A stretch of DNA of 64,000 nt from Roseivirga sp. UBA6052 (GCA_002427755.1 DIYO01000004.1:453820-517819); one strand, 5' to 3'. Counted from the stretch's first letter, positions 26,982 through 36,544 are shown. Numbers and translations are program-made. The notes: generated by a model from the letters alone, not told the origin.

Positions 26982-27416
26982 TTAAAGTACTTTTCTCATT
27001 TCAAAATGATCTAGACCTGCTTCTTCAAACTTCTCTCCAATAGATTCAAAGCCAAAACGGCTGTATAGTGCCATGGCAGGAATTTGAGCATGCAAATAGA
27101 GCAAAGTGCCTTCTGGTAGGTTAGCTGCGTCAATATTACCAAGAGCCGTTTGTACCAAACGCTTACCCACCCCCTTGCCTCTAAGTTCTTGTAGTACAGC
27201 AAAACGCTCCAACTTAATGCCTTTTTCAGTAGCTCTGTAACGGCAGCAGCCTACAGGTTTGCCTTCTTGGTAAGCTACAAAATGCGTAGAGTCATCATCG
27301 AATCCATCGAACTCTTCATCAACGGGGCATTCCTGTTCATCTATAAAGACAATTTCTCTGATTTTAAATGCCTCTTTTAGTTCAGATTCGTTTTCAACCT
27401 TTTTTACTCTGATCAT
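26982..27416 (-). CDS. GNAT-family N-acetyltransferase
   Basis: Small acetyl-CoA-dependent acyltransferase of the ElaA/YjcF-like type. The acetyl-CoA pyrophosphate loop reads ELRGKGVGKRLV, preceded by KLERFAVLQ, and the C-terminal half has YSRFGFESIGEKFEEAGLDH, typical of this subgroup. Length of 144 is standard. The substrate is unknown. Its start overlaps the end of phoH by 23 bases, so the two are probably translated together. Confidence 0.88.
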   Translation of the reverse strand: MIRVKKVENESELKEAFKIREIVFIDEQECPVDEEFDGFDDDSTHFVAYQEGKPVGCCRYRATEKGIKLERFAVLQELRGKGVGKRLVQTALGNIDAANLPEGTLLYLHAQIPAMALYSRFGFESIGEKFEEAGLDHFEMRKVL

Positions 27417-28359
27417 TAGTGTTTGGAGTTTTGTCGTAAGCCGATATAATTTGTTTAACTAATTTATGACGTACAACATCTTTTGCAGTTAATTCAACGG
27501 TAGCTATTCCTTTTACGTTTCTTAGAATTCTTACAGACTCAGAAAGACCCGATTTTTGATGATGTGGTAAATCAACTTGAGACTGATCACCGGTAACAAT
27601 CATTTTAGAATTAGGCCCCATTCGTGTTAAGAACATCTTCATTTGCATGGCCGTAGTATTCTGTGCCTCATCTAAGAGAACAAAGGCATTATTTAGTGTT
27701 CTACCTCTCATATAGGCCAATGGTGCTATCTCAATGATATTATTCTCCTGATAATTTCTGAGTTTTTCAGCTGGGATCATTTCTCCTAGTGCATCATAGA
27801 TAGGTCTCAAATAAGGATCAATCTTCTCTTTTAAATCTCCCGGAAGGAAACCTAAATTCTCACCTGCTTCTACAGCCGGTCTGGTGATAATAATCTTCTG
27901 AACCTCTTTATTCTTTAAGGCTTGAACCGCCATGGCCACAGATATGTAGGTCTTTCCTGATCCTGCAGGACCAATAGCAAATACCAGATCATGATTTCTT
28001 ACAGCCTCTACCAAAGATTTTTGATTCGCTGTTTTCGGCTTAATGTTATTTCCTCTTATGCCGTAAACCAAGGTATCTTCTGAGGCACCGGCATGGAAAT
28101 AAGCCGACTCTTTCTTGACTAAGGATTGGACGTGCTCTTCAGAAAGAGATCCATACTTATGAAAGTGGTTAATGAGTGATTGCAGAATGTCATTTATCTG
28201 TATAATCTCATTAGCACTACCCTTAATAAGGATTTCGTTACCGCGAGCCACAATTTTACTTTTAGGAAATGCCGAAGCGACTTCTTTAATATGTGCGTTG
28301 CCAACTCCTAGGAAGTCGACCATAGCCATATTTTCTAGTGTAATTAACTTTTCTACCAA
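27394..28359 (-). CDS. PhoH-family ATPase (PhoH-like/YbeZ type)
   Basis: Cytoplasmic P-loop protein linked to RNA metabolism and ribosome/YbeY function. An N-terminal KH-like portion (about 1-90) leads to Walker A GPAGSGKTYIS near residue 134, then ITRPAVEAGENLGFLPGDL and the Walker B region FVLLDEAQNTT. Length of 321 is typical of YbeZ. It heads the minus-strand run that continues into the GNAT, comEC and crotonase genes. No ybeY is in the window. Confidence 0.93.
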   Translation of the reverse strand: MVEKLITLENMAMVDFLGVGNAHIKEVASAFPKSKIVARGNEILIKGSANEIIQINDILQSLINHFHKYGSLSEEHVQSLVKKESAYFHAGASEDTLVYGIRGNNIKPKTANQKSLVEAVRNHDLVFAIGPAGSGKTYISVAMAVQALKNKEVQKIIITRPAVEAGENLGFLPGDLKEKIDPYLRPIYDALGEMIPAEKLRNYQENNIIEIAPLAYMRGRTLNNAFVLLDEAQNTTAMQMKMFLTRMGPNSKMIVTGDQSQVDLPHHQKSGLSESVRILRNVKGIATVELTAKDVVRHKLVKQIISAYDKTPNTNDQSKKG

Positions 28360-28382
28360 ATTTCTACTTTGGGTTTATAAGA

Positions 28383-28412
28383 TTGCCTAAGCTTATTTTT
28401 TGAATATTTTTG
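28383..28412 (+). promoter_or_regulatory. Bacteroidota-type promoter of the SAM-hydrolase gene
   Basis: TTG at 28383-28385, a 19-base spacer, then TATTTTTG at 28405-28412, an exact TAnnTTTG -7 element. Transcription would begin about 30 bases before the ATG at 28447. Confidence 0.7.
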
Positions 28413-28446
28413 CTGCTAAATTAAAGAAAAACACCTAGCCAACTTT

Positions 28447-29202
28447 ATGTCGCTCATCACTTTTACTTCTGATTATGGCCTGAGTGACCATTATGTGGCA
28501 AAAGTTAAGGCACAGATCATATCGAAATCACCTGATTCAAGAATTTTAGACATCGGTCATGCCATTAAGCCTTTCGATATAGGTCATATGGCGCATGTCC
28601 TTAAATCTGTTTATGCTGATTTTCCCGAAGGCACTATTCATTTAGTAGGTGGAGAGCCTAGTAACAAAAGAACCGGGATTCTCATTTTCTTTATTGAAGG
28701 ACATTGGTTTGTCACACCAGATAATGGACTCATCACCTTAATTTCGGAAAGACCGTTGCATCAGGTTTTTGAAGTTACATCTGAAGAAGGTGACTATATG
28801 AAAACGCTGGCTGAAACAGCCTCAAGTTTATCTTCTGGTGAGCCAGCTGAAGGACTCGGCAAACCCATTACAGACTATCAACAATTTACGACTCGTAAAG
28901 CTAGAGCTACCAAAAAAGAGATTGCAGGCCATATCGTATACGCAGATCATTATGGCAATTTGATCACCAACATAGAGCAAACTGATTTTAATATACTTAG
29001 TAAGGACAGAAAGTATAGTATACAGTTTGGGCGTGAATCCTTGAATAGAGTACATAACAGAATTACAGATGTTGAGGCGGGTGATGTGTTTTTTATTTTT
29101 AATGCCGAAAAGAAATTAATGCTTGGCGTTAATCAGGGCAATGGCAAAGAACTTCTAGGGCTGCATTATGACAGCCCCATAATTATCAAGTTTGAAGAAT
29201 AA
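28447..29202 (+). CDS. SAM hydrolase / hydroxide adenosyltransferase (DUF62 family)
   Basis: Known members split S-adenosylmethionine with water to adenosine and methionine. The N-terminal FTSDYGLSDHYVAKVKA is the family signature (Asp in TSDYG), followed by ILDIGHAIKPFDI and the central FVTPDNGLI. A beta-barrel C-terminal domain carries HIVYADHYGNLITNI. Length of 251 is normal. It has its own promoter, and its TAA overlaps the ATG of the next gene (TAATG), so the pair is coupled. Confidence 0.9.
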   Translation: MSLITFTSDYGLSDHYVAKVKAQIISKSPDSRILDIGHAIKPFDIGHMAHVLKSVYADFPEGTIHLVGGEPSNKRTGILIFFIEGHWFVTPDNGLITLISERPLHQVFEVTSEEGDYMKTLAETASSLSSGEPAEGLGKPITDYQQFTTRKARATKKEIAGHIVYADHYGNLITNIEQTDFNILSKDRKYSIQFGRESLNRVHNRITDVEAGDVFFIFNAEKKLMLGVNQGNGKELLGLHYDSPIIIKFEE

Positions 29203-29498
29203 TGCTCATAAGAATTGTAAGAATGACCTTTAGAGAGCAAGAAGTGGATAACTTCTTAACCATGTTTGAAGCTAAGAAGGCATTTATTCGGCATTTTCCG
29301 GGCTGTAATCATCTGGAACTTCAGAAAGACTATAATGATCCTAACATATTTGCGACTTACAGCATTTGGGACTCACAAGAAGATTTAAATAATTATAGAC
29401 ACTCTGAACTCTTTGCAGAAGTTTGGGCTGACACGAAAGCTAAATTTGCTGCCAAACCAATGGCATTTTCTCTGAAAAAATTCATTGAAGTAGACTGA
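29202..29498 (+). CDS. ABM-domain (antibiotic biosynthesis monooxygenase-like) small protein
   Basis: 98-residue ferredoxin-like dimeric fold, as in small cofactor-free monooxygenases and heme-degrading IsdG relatives. Seen features: an N-terminal strand MLIRIVRMTF, the central GCNHLELQKDYNDPN and SIWDSQEDLNNYRHSELF, typical of ABM proteins. The exact reaction is unknown and it may be regulatory, not catalytic. Its start codon overlaps the SAM-hydrolase stop. Confidence 0.8.
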   Translation: MLIRIVRMTFREQEVDNFLTMFEAKKAFIRHFPGCNHLELQKDYNDPNIFATYSIWDSQEDLNNYRHSELFAEVWADTKAKFAAKPMAFSLKKFIEVD

Positions 29499-29518
29499 TA
29501 TTTTCTATCCATCTCTAA

Positions 29519-29549
29519 TTGGATAATCAAAAATCTTTATCCATTTTTG
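29519..29549 (+). promoter_or_regulatory. Probable promoter of tRNA-Leu
   Basis: TTG at 29519-29521, a 20-base spacer, then CATTTTTG at 29542-29549 (one mismatch to TAnnTTTG). Transcription would start near 29553, giving a leader of about 65 bases before the tRNA. Confidence 0.5.
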
Positions 29550-29580
29550 CACACCCAATTTCAGAAATGACTAGTGCGGT

Positions 29581-29596
29581 CCCGATGGCTATCGGG
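29581..29596. repeat. Perfect hairpin in the tRNA leader
   Basis: CCCGAT-GGCT-ATCGGG, a perfect 6-base-pair stem with a four-base loop, between the tRNA promoter and the mature tRNA. It has no T-run, so it is not a normal terminator. It may be a repeated intergenic element or an RNA processing signal. Confidence 0.45.
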
Positions 29597-29618
29597 AGGT
29601 AGACGCACAAAGCAAAAT

Positions 29619-29700
29619 GCCTAGGTGGCGGAATTGGTAGACGCGTTGGTCTCAAACACCAATGCCTTCGGGCGTGCCGGTTCGACTCCGGCCCTAGGTA
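29619..29700 (+). tRNA. tRNA-Leu (anticodon CAA)
   Basis: Acceptor arms GCCTAGG (29619-29625) and CCTAGGT (29693-29699) pair with a terminal G-U, and the discriminator base is A. The D-loop has GGTAGAC. The anticodon stem TTGGT/ACCAA encloses loop CTCAAAC, so the anticodon is CAA and reads UUG. A long variable arm (GCCTTCGGGC) marks a class II leucine tRNA. The T-loop GGTTCGACTCC is intact. CCA is not encoded. Confidence 0.95.
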
Positions 29701-29702
29701 CT

Positions 29703-29729
29703 AAAGCTCTTCAAACGAAGAGCTTTTTT
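29703..29729 (+). terminator. Terminator of tRNA-Leu
   Basis: Perfect 10-base stem AAAGCTCTTC (29703-29712) and GAAGAGCTTT (29717-29726) with an AAAC loop, followed by more T. Confidence 0.92.
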
Positions 29730-29749
29730 CATATTACAGCAATAGTATT

Positions 29750-30238
29750 TTGAAGCGCAAAGCCAACTTTTCCAGAGATAGACAATACCGTTACTTATTA
29801 GAGCGTGTATGGGATGACAATGGAAAAACTGTACTCTTTATTATGCTTAACCCTTCAACAGCAGACCATAAACAAGACGACCCTACCATAAGAAGGTGTA
29901 TGGGATTTGCTCAGTCTCTGGGTTTTAAGAGACTCATTATCGCCAATCTTTTTGCCTATAAAGCCACCAAGCCGGAAGACCTAGTTCAAGCAAAAGACCC
30001 TGTCGGCAAAAGGAACATGGAGTACCTGAGAAAAGCTTATAAAAGAAGTGATTTGGTCATTACAGCCTGGGGTAATCCATCGGTAATTAAAAAGCTAAAA
30101 CCCAATAAGCAGTTGAGACTGATTAATAAGTGGCAAACGCATGCTTTGGGACATTGCAAAGATGGTCATCCCAGACACCCATTATACTTAAGAAAAGACG
30201 CAGATTTACTGTTGAATGAGCAAGTCTTTGAGGTCTAA
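29750..30238 (+). CDS. DUF1643 domain protein
   Basis: 162-residue cytoplasmic protein of the DUF1643 family, whose function is unknown. Family landmarks are YRYLLERVWDD, FIMLNPSTADHKQDDPTIRRC, ANLFAYKATKP and VITAWGNP. The start is TTG at 29750; the first in-frame ATG lies after conserved residues. It starts 20 bases past the tRNA terminator. It is convergent with the PorU2-like gene with only 6 bases between the stops and no terminator in the gap. Confidence 0.85.
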   Translation: MKRKANFSRDRQYRYLLERVWDDNGKTVLFIMLNPSTADHKQDDPTIRRCMGFAQSLGFKRLIIANLFAYKATKPEDLVQAKDPVGKRNMEYLRKAYKRSDLVITAWGNPSVIKKLKPNKQLRLINKWQTHALGHCKDGHPRHPLYLRKDADLLLNEQVFEV

Positions 30239-30244
30239 ACGCAA

Positions 30245-33200
30245 CTAGCGTAGTATCACGAGTTTTCCAAAACCGTTGTCAAAAGCCCGATCTGCAGAAG
30301 TATTTCGGCTACCAAATCCTTGACCCGAAGAGGACTGTAAGAGCACGCGATAGAGATAAGTACCATTGGCTAATTGGTCACCAAATTCGTCTTTGCCATC
30401 CCATGCATACTCAGTAATGTTATTACCAATCTTAATTGGCCCAATCTCATCTTGAGTAATTTCCCTTACCAACTTTCCGGATACAGTAAAGATTTGAATT
30501 TTAATTTGATCAGGAATAACTGAACCTGTTAAGGTGAACACAAACCTAGTACTGGTTGAGAAAGGATTTGGGTAAGGATAGAAGTTGGTAACGGTAGACT
30601 CGTTTACTACTTCAAAGGTAATCTCATAAGGCCCTACTCCCGCTAGATTTCCAGATGCATCAGACGCGTTAACGGTTAGGCGATATTCCCCATCGACCAG
30701 CTCATTCGGTCGATATTGAATAACAAAATTCTGATTCTCTGATGCCGGTATAAAAGAAAGATTGGGGTCTTGGAAAGAAATACGTTCAAGCGGACAAGTC
30801 TCACAGGTTTGCCCTAAGAATATTTCAATGCCTAAAGTATCTCCTTTAAAAAGGAATGGGTTATTATCTCTTAACTCTACTTCAATCAACGGAGTTGGTG
30901 AGACCACATCACCATCCATGATATAAATACCATCGAAAGTGACATCCATATTCGGGTTAATTTCATCTCTTATCACGTTGAAGAAATCTTCTAGAAGAAT
31001 GGCATTATTTGTGGCAAACTGTTCAATCTCATCATTCAAGTTTACAATCACTTCTAAGTCATTAAGACCTACTCTTCCCTTGGTATCTATAGGAATAGAA
31101 AATTCAACCGAATTCCCAGCAGTGACCGGCTGAATTTGCAAAGTGTCAATAAGCTCATCATTGGTATTCTGATTCACCAATCTATATCTTACTCTTAAGG
31201 TATTTGTAAAATCAGCGCCAGAGATGTTAGAGAACCTGAAGTTTGCGTTAAACGGCTCGCCTTCTTGAAGTTCTATTGAGTTATTTTGCTCATTCTCTAA
31301 AGTCACTACCCCTTCGGCAACTCCATCGAAAGTAACAGCCCATTCTCGTAATTGAGAAGGCGTAGCTGAAACCTGATCTTTCAAACTCATAAAGAGTCTT
31401 ATAAATGGATAAACATCGGCATCAACCGAACTTAAATCCAGCTGATTAACATCACTCACCGTAAATAAAACATCTTCAGTACCATCATTTCTGGTACCTC
31501 TCACTTCAAAGATCAGCTCATCTTCGGCCTGATTTGTGTCAATTGATTTATAAAGAGTACCCCAGTTAAATGCTGGACCGATAAAAGGTGAGAAAACGGA
31601 ACCACTATCTGTACTGGCAATGATAGATGTGGTAAGATTAATCTCTGTTCTCGAAGCATCAGGATCCGCTCCAGTTGGGACACCAGTAATTACGTCAGCA
31701 ACATCGCCTGTATTCTTGGTTCCAAATATAATAATAGGGTCACCACTTGAAACGAATCTACTCAGGTTATCACCATTTGTATTAATATTCAAATTATCGA
31801 TGATATCAGTTCTAGCCCCAGACCGCCAATCTGCATAATTAAGCTGGCCATTTGAAAAGATCAAAACATAATCTCCATCTTGAACTCCACTAAAATACTG
31901 CCTCGTCAAACTCTCACTTGAAAGGATGTTCACATCCCTTAAATGCACATCTGAAATCCTATTAATGAACTGAGGTGTTACACCACAAGTCAAAGGATCT
32001 TGGGTTTCAAATTCTATTCCTGGTGTTCTTAAAACAACATAAGGATTCCCAGTATCCTTATCGAAAGCCAATAGATTAATAGACTCAGGAGAACATGCTT
32101 GATTCGCCCCTTGGGCAAAGAGACTAGTTCCATTCACATTAACAGTCATGTCTAAAGGAATGCCTCCGCTTGGATGCTGAGAACCAAAAGTGGTTATGTT
32201 AATCCTAGTTTCATTTCCGGAAAACTGCCAAGTATTATTAACCTCATCTTTGGCAATGGCAGACAAAGCCAAATCATTAAATTGGTCAAAGGCCGTTTGT
32301 CCCCACCCTAATTGTCCATTCTCTATGTAAGTAAAAGTAGACTCTAACCATGGCTGTGGATCATCAATCAATTCATCTTGGAAAATCGAACGCCAATAAT
32401 ATTGAATGGTATCATTTACTGTTGGTGGAAGTAACTGCACATCCCAAACGGCAATACCGTTTCCTTCAAGCGTGGCAGTTTGGCGCCAAGGACTATTAAA
32501 ATTACTGATCGTATCCAGCTCAACCACATAAACCTTGTCATTATTCTTCAAATCGGCAGACTGTACAACGATCTGCGTATTTGTTTGATTGATTAGCCCA
32601 AAGTTGGTTGGCGCTGTATTGAAAGTACCCGATGCACCAAAGAAGAAATCTCGGCTGGCAATATTGTTGATCTCACTTCCTTCATCCACAGCATTTTCAA
32701 TATCTAAGAAAACCTCAAACTTATTGTTACCAAAAACATTAAGCCCTTGATTACTGACTTGGAAATAAACCGTGTCTCTGTTAAGAATAGGGTCCACAGT
32801 AATGGGTGGAAGTTCAATCACATTACCATCTGGAAGTGTCCTTCTCGCCAACACACTTACCCTATCGGTAGACGTTCTTCCGGCATTATTTACCACTACG
32901 CCTAAATCAAAAAAGGATGTATTAGCTGAAATTGGTAATCCATCAATAGACTGGCGAAAGATATCTTCCTCTCTCACGATATAGTCTACCTTATCATGCC
33001 CAAAAATCTGAAGTGCTGGATCGCCTTGCAATACACTTTGTTCTACTACCGCATGGTCTGCTTCGTCTGGAATAAAACCAGACAACTGATCCAAAATTAC
33101 TTGCTGCTGAATTTTACCGACCGTTTCTGTCATCCAGAGTGTATCTGCCATGCGCTCATAAAAGTTCTCAGTGTATTCTTGCAACACATTAGGAATACCC

Positions 33201-35332
33201 ACATCACTGTGCGCAATAAAATTAACTGCCCCTTTATCTTCTGCAGCTACCCAGTTTTCTCCAAAAGAAGAGTAAAAGAATATCTCACCACCTCGACAAC
33301 CGTTCACTAAGAACACAGGGTATCTACCAAGATTATCATAGCCCTTAGTAGCATCAGTGGCTAATCCAATATCTATATCCGCAAATCTTGCAGATGAATG
33401 ACCAAAAAAAGTAACAAAACCAACCCCTCTATTGATCTCTTCTGAGATATTGAAATTCTGTACAGAGTTGTTATTCTGTTTAGAAATATTGAGGACGTTT
33501 GCTCCTAAAAAGTCGTTTTCAACAATATCACCAAAACCCTCAATAAAGAACCTGAACCTGTTTAATTCCCTAGTGCTTAGTCCTCCACTGAGTTGGATAA
33601 AGTTCTTCGTCCATGGTGAATCCTTTATGGCTCTCTCTTTATCCTTTACCTTATTCAAGTAATTCCTTACCTCTAAGGGCTCTTTAACTGAAAGCCTTCC
33701 CACAGGGAAAGCAGGAAAATGCTCTCTTCCATCTAAGCCCTCTACGTACATAATGTCTGAACCCGGTGCTCCCATGGTTGGCACCAATTCCCTTCTATTA
33801 AATGCCAAGGGGTCATTACTTCTTTGCGTTTGAAGATCTACTCTACTTGACTTACCAATGAGAAAAAGATACTCAGGCACACCTTCGCTATAAGCTTTTC
33901 GCATAAATCTTCTAATTGCTAAAGGCGAGAATTCTCCATAAGAAAACTCATTATACAAATCCGTAACATCAGAATAATTAACTGTATAACTACCTCCTTC
34001 TGCAGAGGCTCTATAGTCTACATATGCCTGAATAGGATCTGAATATTCGCCTGCTTCAGTTTTTAGGAAAGGATGAGAGATTATATAGTAGTTAAACCTT
34101 GAGAGGTTTTCATTTCTAAAAGTAACCTGTTCTACAGCCGGTTCAATAATCGAGCCTTCAGACTTAAGCCATAGCTTCGGTGATGTGTTGTTATTTATTA
34201 ATTGGGCCTGCAATGTGCCTGCGTTAACAGCCGAGCTTATTAAACTTGGCGATCTGTAATTTGTGATATCATATAGAAGTGCATCAGAAGGAGCATTTTG
34301 AACAACTAAATTTTGATTCCCACTCTGCCCTGCAAGTTGAATCAACTCGTCACCTCCTCCGGGATCAATAGTCTGTGGATAGGTTAATTGTGTATAGGCC
34401 ACACCAATTCTATCATCAGCGAATTCTTCAAAACCCACTTCCTCCACTCGGACTATTAATCGTCCATTCTCGATATCAGACCATTCAACTTGTGAGTTAA
34501 CGAGCGCATAGTTGCTGTAATTGAAAAAGATATCTTTTCTCAATAGTCTTAAGCGCTCTGTAGAAGGGCCTACAAAGACCGAAGCATTATGCAAAACATT
34601 ATTCCAGCCCAAAAGCTGTACTGACAAACTCGGTTTACCTTGAGCCTCAATTTCACCTTCAATGCCGTCAATTACTAGGTCTATATAATTTAGGTTTCTG
34701 GTTTCCCCAAACTCACTTTTTATAATGGCTCTTGTGGAAAACATTTGCCCCCTATCGTACAAAGACCTTTTTACTTCGGCCGAAGGATCACCAATGGGAT
34801 AATATTGACCAAAACTGAATGCTGAACTATATACTTCTAACCGTTCAGCTCTATGGCTACTTACATCAGGTAAGCCCGATTCGTTCAGGTTAATCTCACC
34901 CATACGTAAGCCTGGCTGAACTCCCTGAGTTAAGAAGAATGCGGTGGTATCTGAAAACAGATTGTAATAGGTATGCACATGGTCATCTGCACGATAATAA
35001 AGTTCTGTGTCCTGAGTCCCGTCATTTCTTAAACCGAAAAACTCTATGTAATCTCCGCTATCAAAAGTACCATCTTGTAAACCCGTGAGTCTAATGGCTA
35101 CCTCTTGCCCTCTATGAAAGAGTTGGAGATTCTCAACATCTAAGGCATTAAAATCAAAGCCAGCCGCTTCTAAGTTAGCGCGTGTAATTCTATGAATATC
35201 GTCTGAACCGGTCTTGATTTTAAAATAAGACTGATCATAGCGAATCCATTCATTGCCAAACTGCTGAGCTGACACATTTTGAGTCAAGCCAAAAGCAAAG
35301 AGTACTAGAAAAAGAAGCTGCTTAATTTTCAT
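30245..35332 (-). CDS. C25-family cysteine peptidase, PorU2-like putative T9SS sortase
   Basis: PorU cleaves the sorting domain of T9SS cargo and attaches the cargo to the cell surface. This 1695-residue protein has a signal peptide (1-22), N-terminal beta domains, a caspase-like C25 domain with catalytic pair H645 (FFGHSS) and C679 (NGCRGGE), a long run of Ig-like domains, and a C-terminal type A-like sorting domain (YPNPFS, YAWDGKDEFGDQLANGTYLYR). P. gingivalis PorU (about 1160 residues) has a similar His-Cys gap. Length and the linked PorV/PorQ gene fit the PorU2 or long-form group. It overlaps the upstream barrel gene by 11 bases. Confidence 0.85.
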   Translation of the reverse strand: MKIKQLLFLVLFAFGLTQNVSAQQFGNEWIRYDQSYFKIKTGSDDIHRITRANLEAAGFDFNALDVENLQLFHRGQEVAIRLTGLQDGTFDSGDYIEFFGLRNDGTQDTELYYRADDHVHTYYNLFSDTTAFFLTQGVQPGLRMGEINLNESGLPDVSSHRAERLEVYSSAFSFGQYYPIGDPSAEVKRSLYDRGQMFSTRAIIKSEFGETRNLNYIDLVIDGIEGEIEAQGKPSLSVQLLGWNNVLHNASVFVGPSTERLRLLRKDIFFNYSNYALVNSQVEWSDIENGRLIVRVEEVGFEEFADDRIGVAYTQLTYPQTIDPGGGDELIQLAGQSGNQNLVVQNAPSDALLYDITNYRSPSLISSAVNAGTLQAQLINNNTSPKLWLKSEGSIIEPAVEQVTFRNENLSRFNYYIISHPFLKTEAGEYSDPIQAYVDYRASAEGGSYTVNYSDVTDLYNEFSYGEFSPLAIRRFMRKAYSEGVPEYLFLIGKSSRVDLQTQRSNDPLAFNRRELVPTMGAPGSDIMYVEGLDGREHFPAFPVGRLSVKEPLEVRNYLNKVKDKERAIKDSPWTKNFIQLSGGLSTRELNRFRFFIEGFGDIVENDFLGANVLNISKQNNNSVQNFNISEEINRGVGFVTFFGHSSARFADIDIGLATDATKGYDNLGRYPVFLVNGCRGGEIFFYSSFGENWVAAEDKGAVNFIAHSDVGIPNVLQEYTENFYERMADTLWMTETVGKIQQQVILDQLSGFIPDEADHAVVEQSVLQGDPALQIFGHDKVDYIVREEDIFRQSIDGLPISANTSFFDLGVVVNNAGRTSTDRVSVLARRTLPDGNVIELPPITVDPILNRDTVYFQVSNQGLNVFGNNKFEVFLDIENAVDEGSEINNIASRDFFFGASGTFNTAPTNFGLINQTNTQIVVQSADLKNNDKVYVVELDTISNFNSPWRQTATLEGNGIAVWDVQLLPPTVNDTIQYYWRSIFQDELIDDPQPWLESTFTYIENGQLGWGQTAFDQFNDLALSAIAKDEVNNTWQFSGNETRINITTFGSQHPSGGIPLDMTVNVNGTSLFAQGANQACSPESINLLAFDKDTGNPYVVLRTPGIEFETQDPLTCGVTPQFINRISDVHLRDVNILSSESLTRQYFSGVQDGDYVLIFSNGQLNYADWRSGARTDIIDNLNINTNGDNLSRFVSSGDPIIIFGTKNTGDVADVITGVPTGADPDASRTEINLTTSIIASTDSGSVFSPFIGPAFNWGTLYKSIDTNQAEDELIFEVRGTRNDGTEDVLFTVSDVNQLDLSSVDADVYPFIRLFMSLKDQVSATPSQLREWAVTFDGVAEGVVTLENEQNNSIELQEGEPFNANFRFSNISGADFTNTLRVRYRLVNQNTNDELIDTLQIQPVTAGNSVEFSIPIDTKGRVGLNDLEVIVNLNDEIEQFATNNAILLEDFFNVIRDEINPNMDVTFDGIYIMDGDVVSPTPLIEVELRDNNPFLFKGDTLGIEIFLGQTCETCPLERISFQDPNLSFIPASENQNFVIQYRPNELVDGEYRLTVNASDASGNLAGVGPYEITFEVVNESTVTNFYPYPNPFSTSTRFVFTLTGSVIPDQIKIQIFTVSGKLVREITQDEIGPIKIGNNITEYAWDGKDEFGDQLANGTYLYRVLLQSSSGQGFGSRNTSADRAFDNGFGKLVILR

Positions 35333-36518
35333 CCTTCCCTCCTTTCCTAACTATTCTTCGTTTTCCTTCAGTATAGATTTTAGGCAAAGCTTCCAATGAA
35401 TACGTAATCGAGAAAACATGAGAATATGGAGATTCGGCTACATTGCCGATATCGGTTAGCGCATAGTCTATTGTGAAATCTTCAAGTTTTACGCCCAAAC
35501 CCATGCTCGGCTGAAAAGACCAAAATGTAGATTCTATGGATTGATCACCGGTAGAGAAATCTTTTACTCGCTGAAAATTACCAAAGCCAGTTCTCAAGAA
35601 GAATTTGTCTTCATAATCAAATTCAAAACCCATTTGTGGCTCAAGAGAAACCAGCCCCGTTTTAACCAGCACATTTCTTCTACCATCAAATGTCCATATC
35701 AAATCTAAAGCCGCGAGTACGTCAATCTTATCATTTATGTTAAATGATCTTGAAGCACCAATCTGCATTCTAGGCAGTGTTAATTCCATAGAGTTGCCTG
35801 GTACTTCATTATTGGTTTGGAGAAAGGTCTGGGTCAATTGATCTCTATTGATTGACCATGCGTTGAATGTGGTAGTAATGTCTCTAAGCATTAAACCAAA
35901 ATTCCAATCGTTGTATCTGTATTTTGCAGAAAGGTCAAGTCCAAAACCCCAAGCACTTGCAAACGCACCAACTTTTCTTCTTATAACTTTCGCATTACCT
36001 CCAACTGTTAGCCCCCCGCCTTCAACAAAATCCTCTCCTGAAATTAGACTAACGCCTCTTGTATAAGAGAACATAAAAGCTACATCAGACGAATTAAAGA
36101 ATTGAATATTGTCATAGTTAATTCTACCATCAGCATCGAAAAGCAATCTTGTATCAGGGATATCATCAATACCTAATCGAATGAGCGCAATTCCCATATG
36201 GCTATTCTTGTCTATAGCTCGTGCATAACCCAGGTAGTCGTAATTAGCAACACCTGCAAAGTATGCTGCATGCTGAAAAGAAAACTGATGGCGATATTCT
36301 ATATCCGTAAGTGCAGCTGGGTTCCAATAGGCTGCTGTCACATCATCGGCTACACTAGTCATAGCATTAGACATGCCAAGCGCCCTAGCTCCAACACCTA
36401 TAGCCAAAAACTCATTACTGTATTTGGGAGAGGATTGTGCCTTGAGATTAACACAACCTAAGGTCATTAGGAGTAACATTAACCCCTTGAGTATTGTACG
36501 TGCGAGTAGTTTTATCAC
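35322..36518 (-). CDS. PorV/PorQ-family outer-membrane barrel, PorV2-like
   Basis: FadL-like barrel of the family that includes PorV, the T9SS shuttle that brings cargo to the sortase. After a signal peptide come EFLAIGVGARALGMSNAM and DDVTAAYWNPAAL, hallmarks of the PorV/PorQ group. The chain ends with a long C-terminal tail. The longest frame starts at ATG 36590, but a promoter box TACTTTTG lies inside it. A GTG at 36518 gives a good signal peptide (VIKLLARTILKGLMLLL...) and is preferred. It overlaps and precedes the sortase-like gene, so the pair is one operon. Confidence 0.83.
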   Translation of the reverse strand: MIKLLARTILKGLMLLLMTLGCVNLKAQSSPKYSNEFLAIGVGARALGMSNAMTSVADDVTAAYWNPAALTDIEYRHQFSFQHAAYFAGVANYDYLGYARAIDKNSHMGIALIRLGIDDIPDTRLLFDADGRINYDNIQFFNSSDVAFMFSYTRGVSLISGEDFVEGGGLTVGGNAKVIRRKVGAFASAWGFGLDLSAKYRYNDWNFGLMLRDITTTFNAWSINRDQLTQTFLQTNNEVPGNSMELTLPRMQIGASRSFNINDKIDVLAALDLIWTFDGRRNVLVKTGLVSLEPQMGFEFDYEDKFFLRTGFGNFQRVKDFSTGDQSIESTFWSFQPSMGLGVKLEDFTIDYALTDIGNVAESPYSHVFSITYSLEALPKIYTEGKRRIVRKGGKDEN

Positions 36519-36544
36519 AGTTGTCTTAGGCTCTATATACACTT

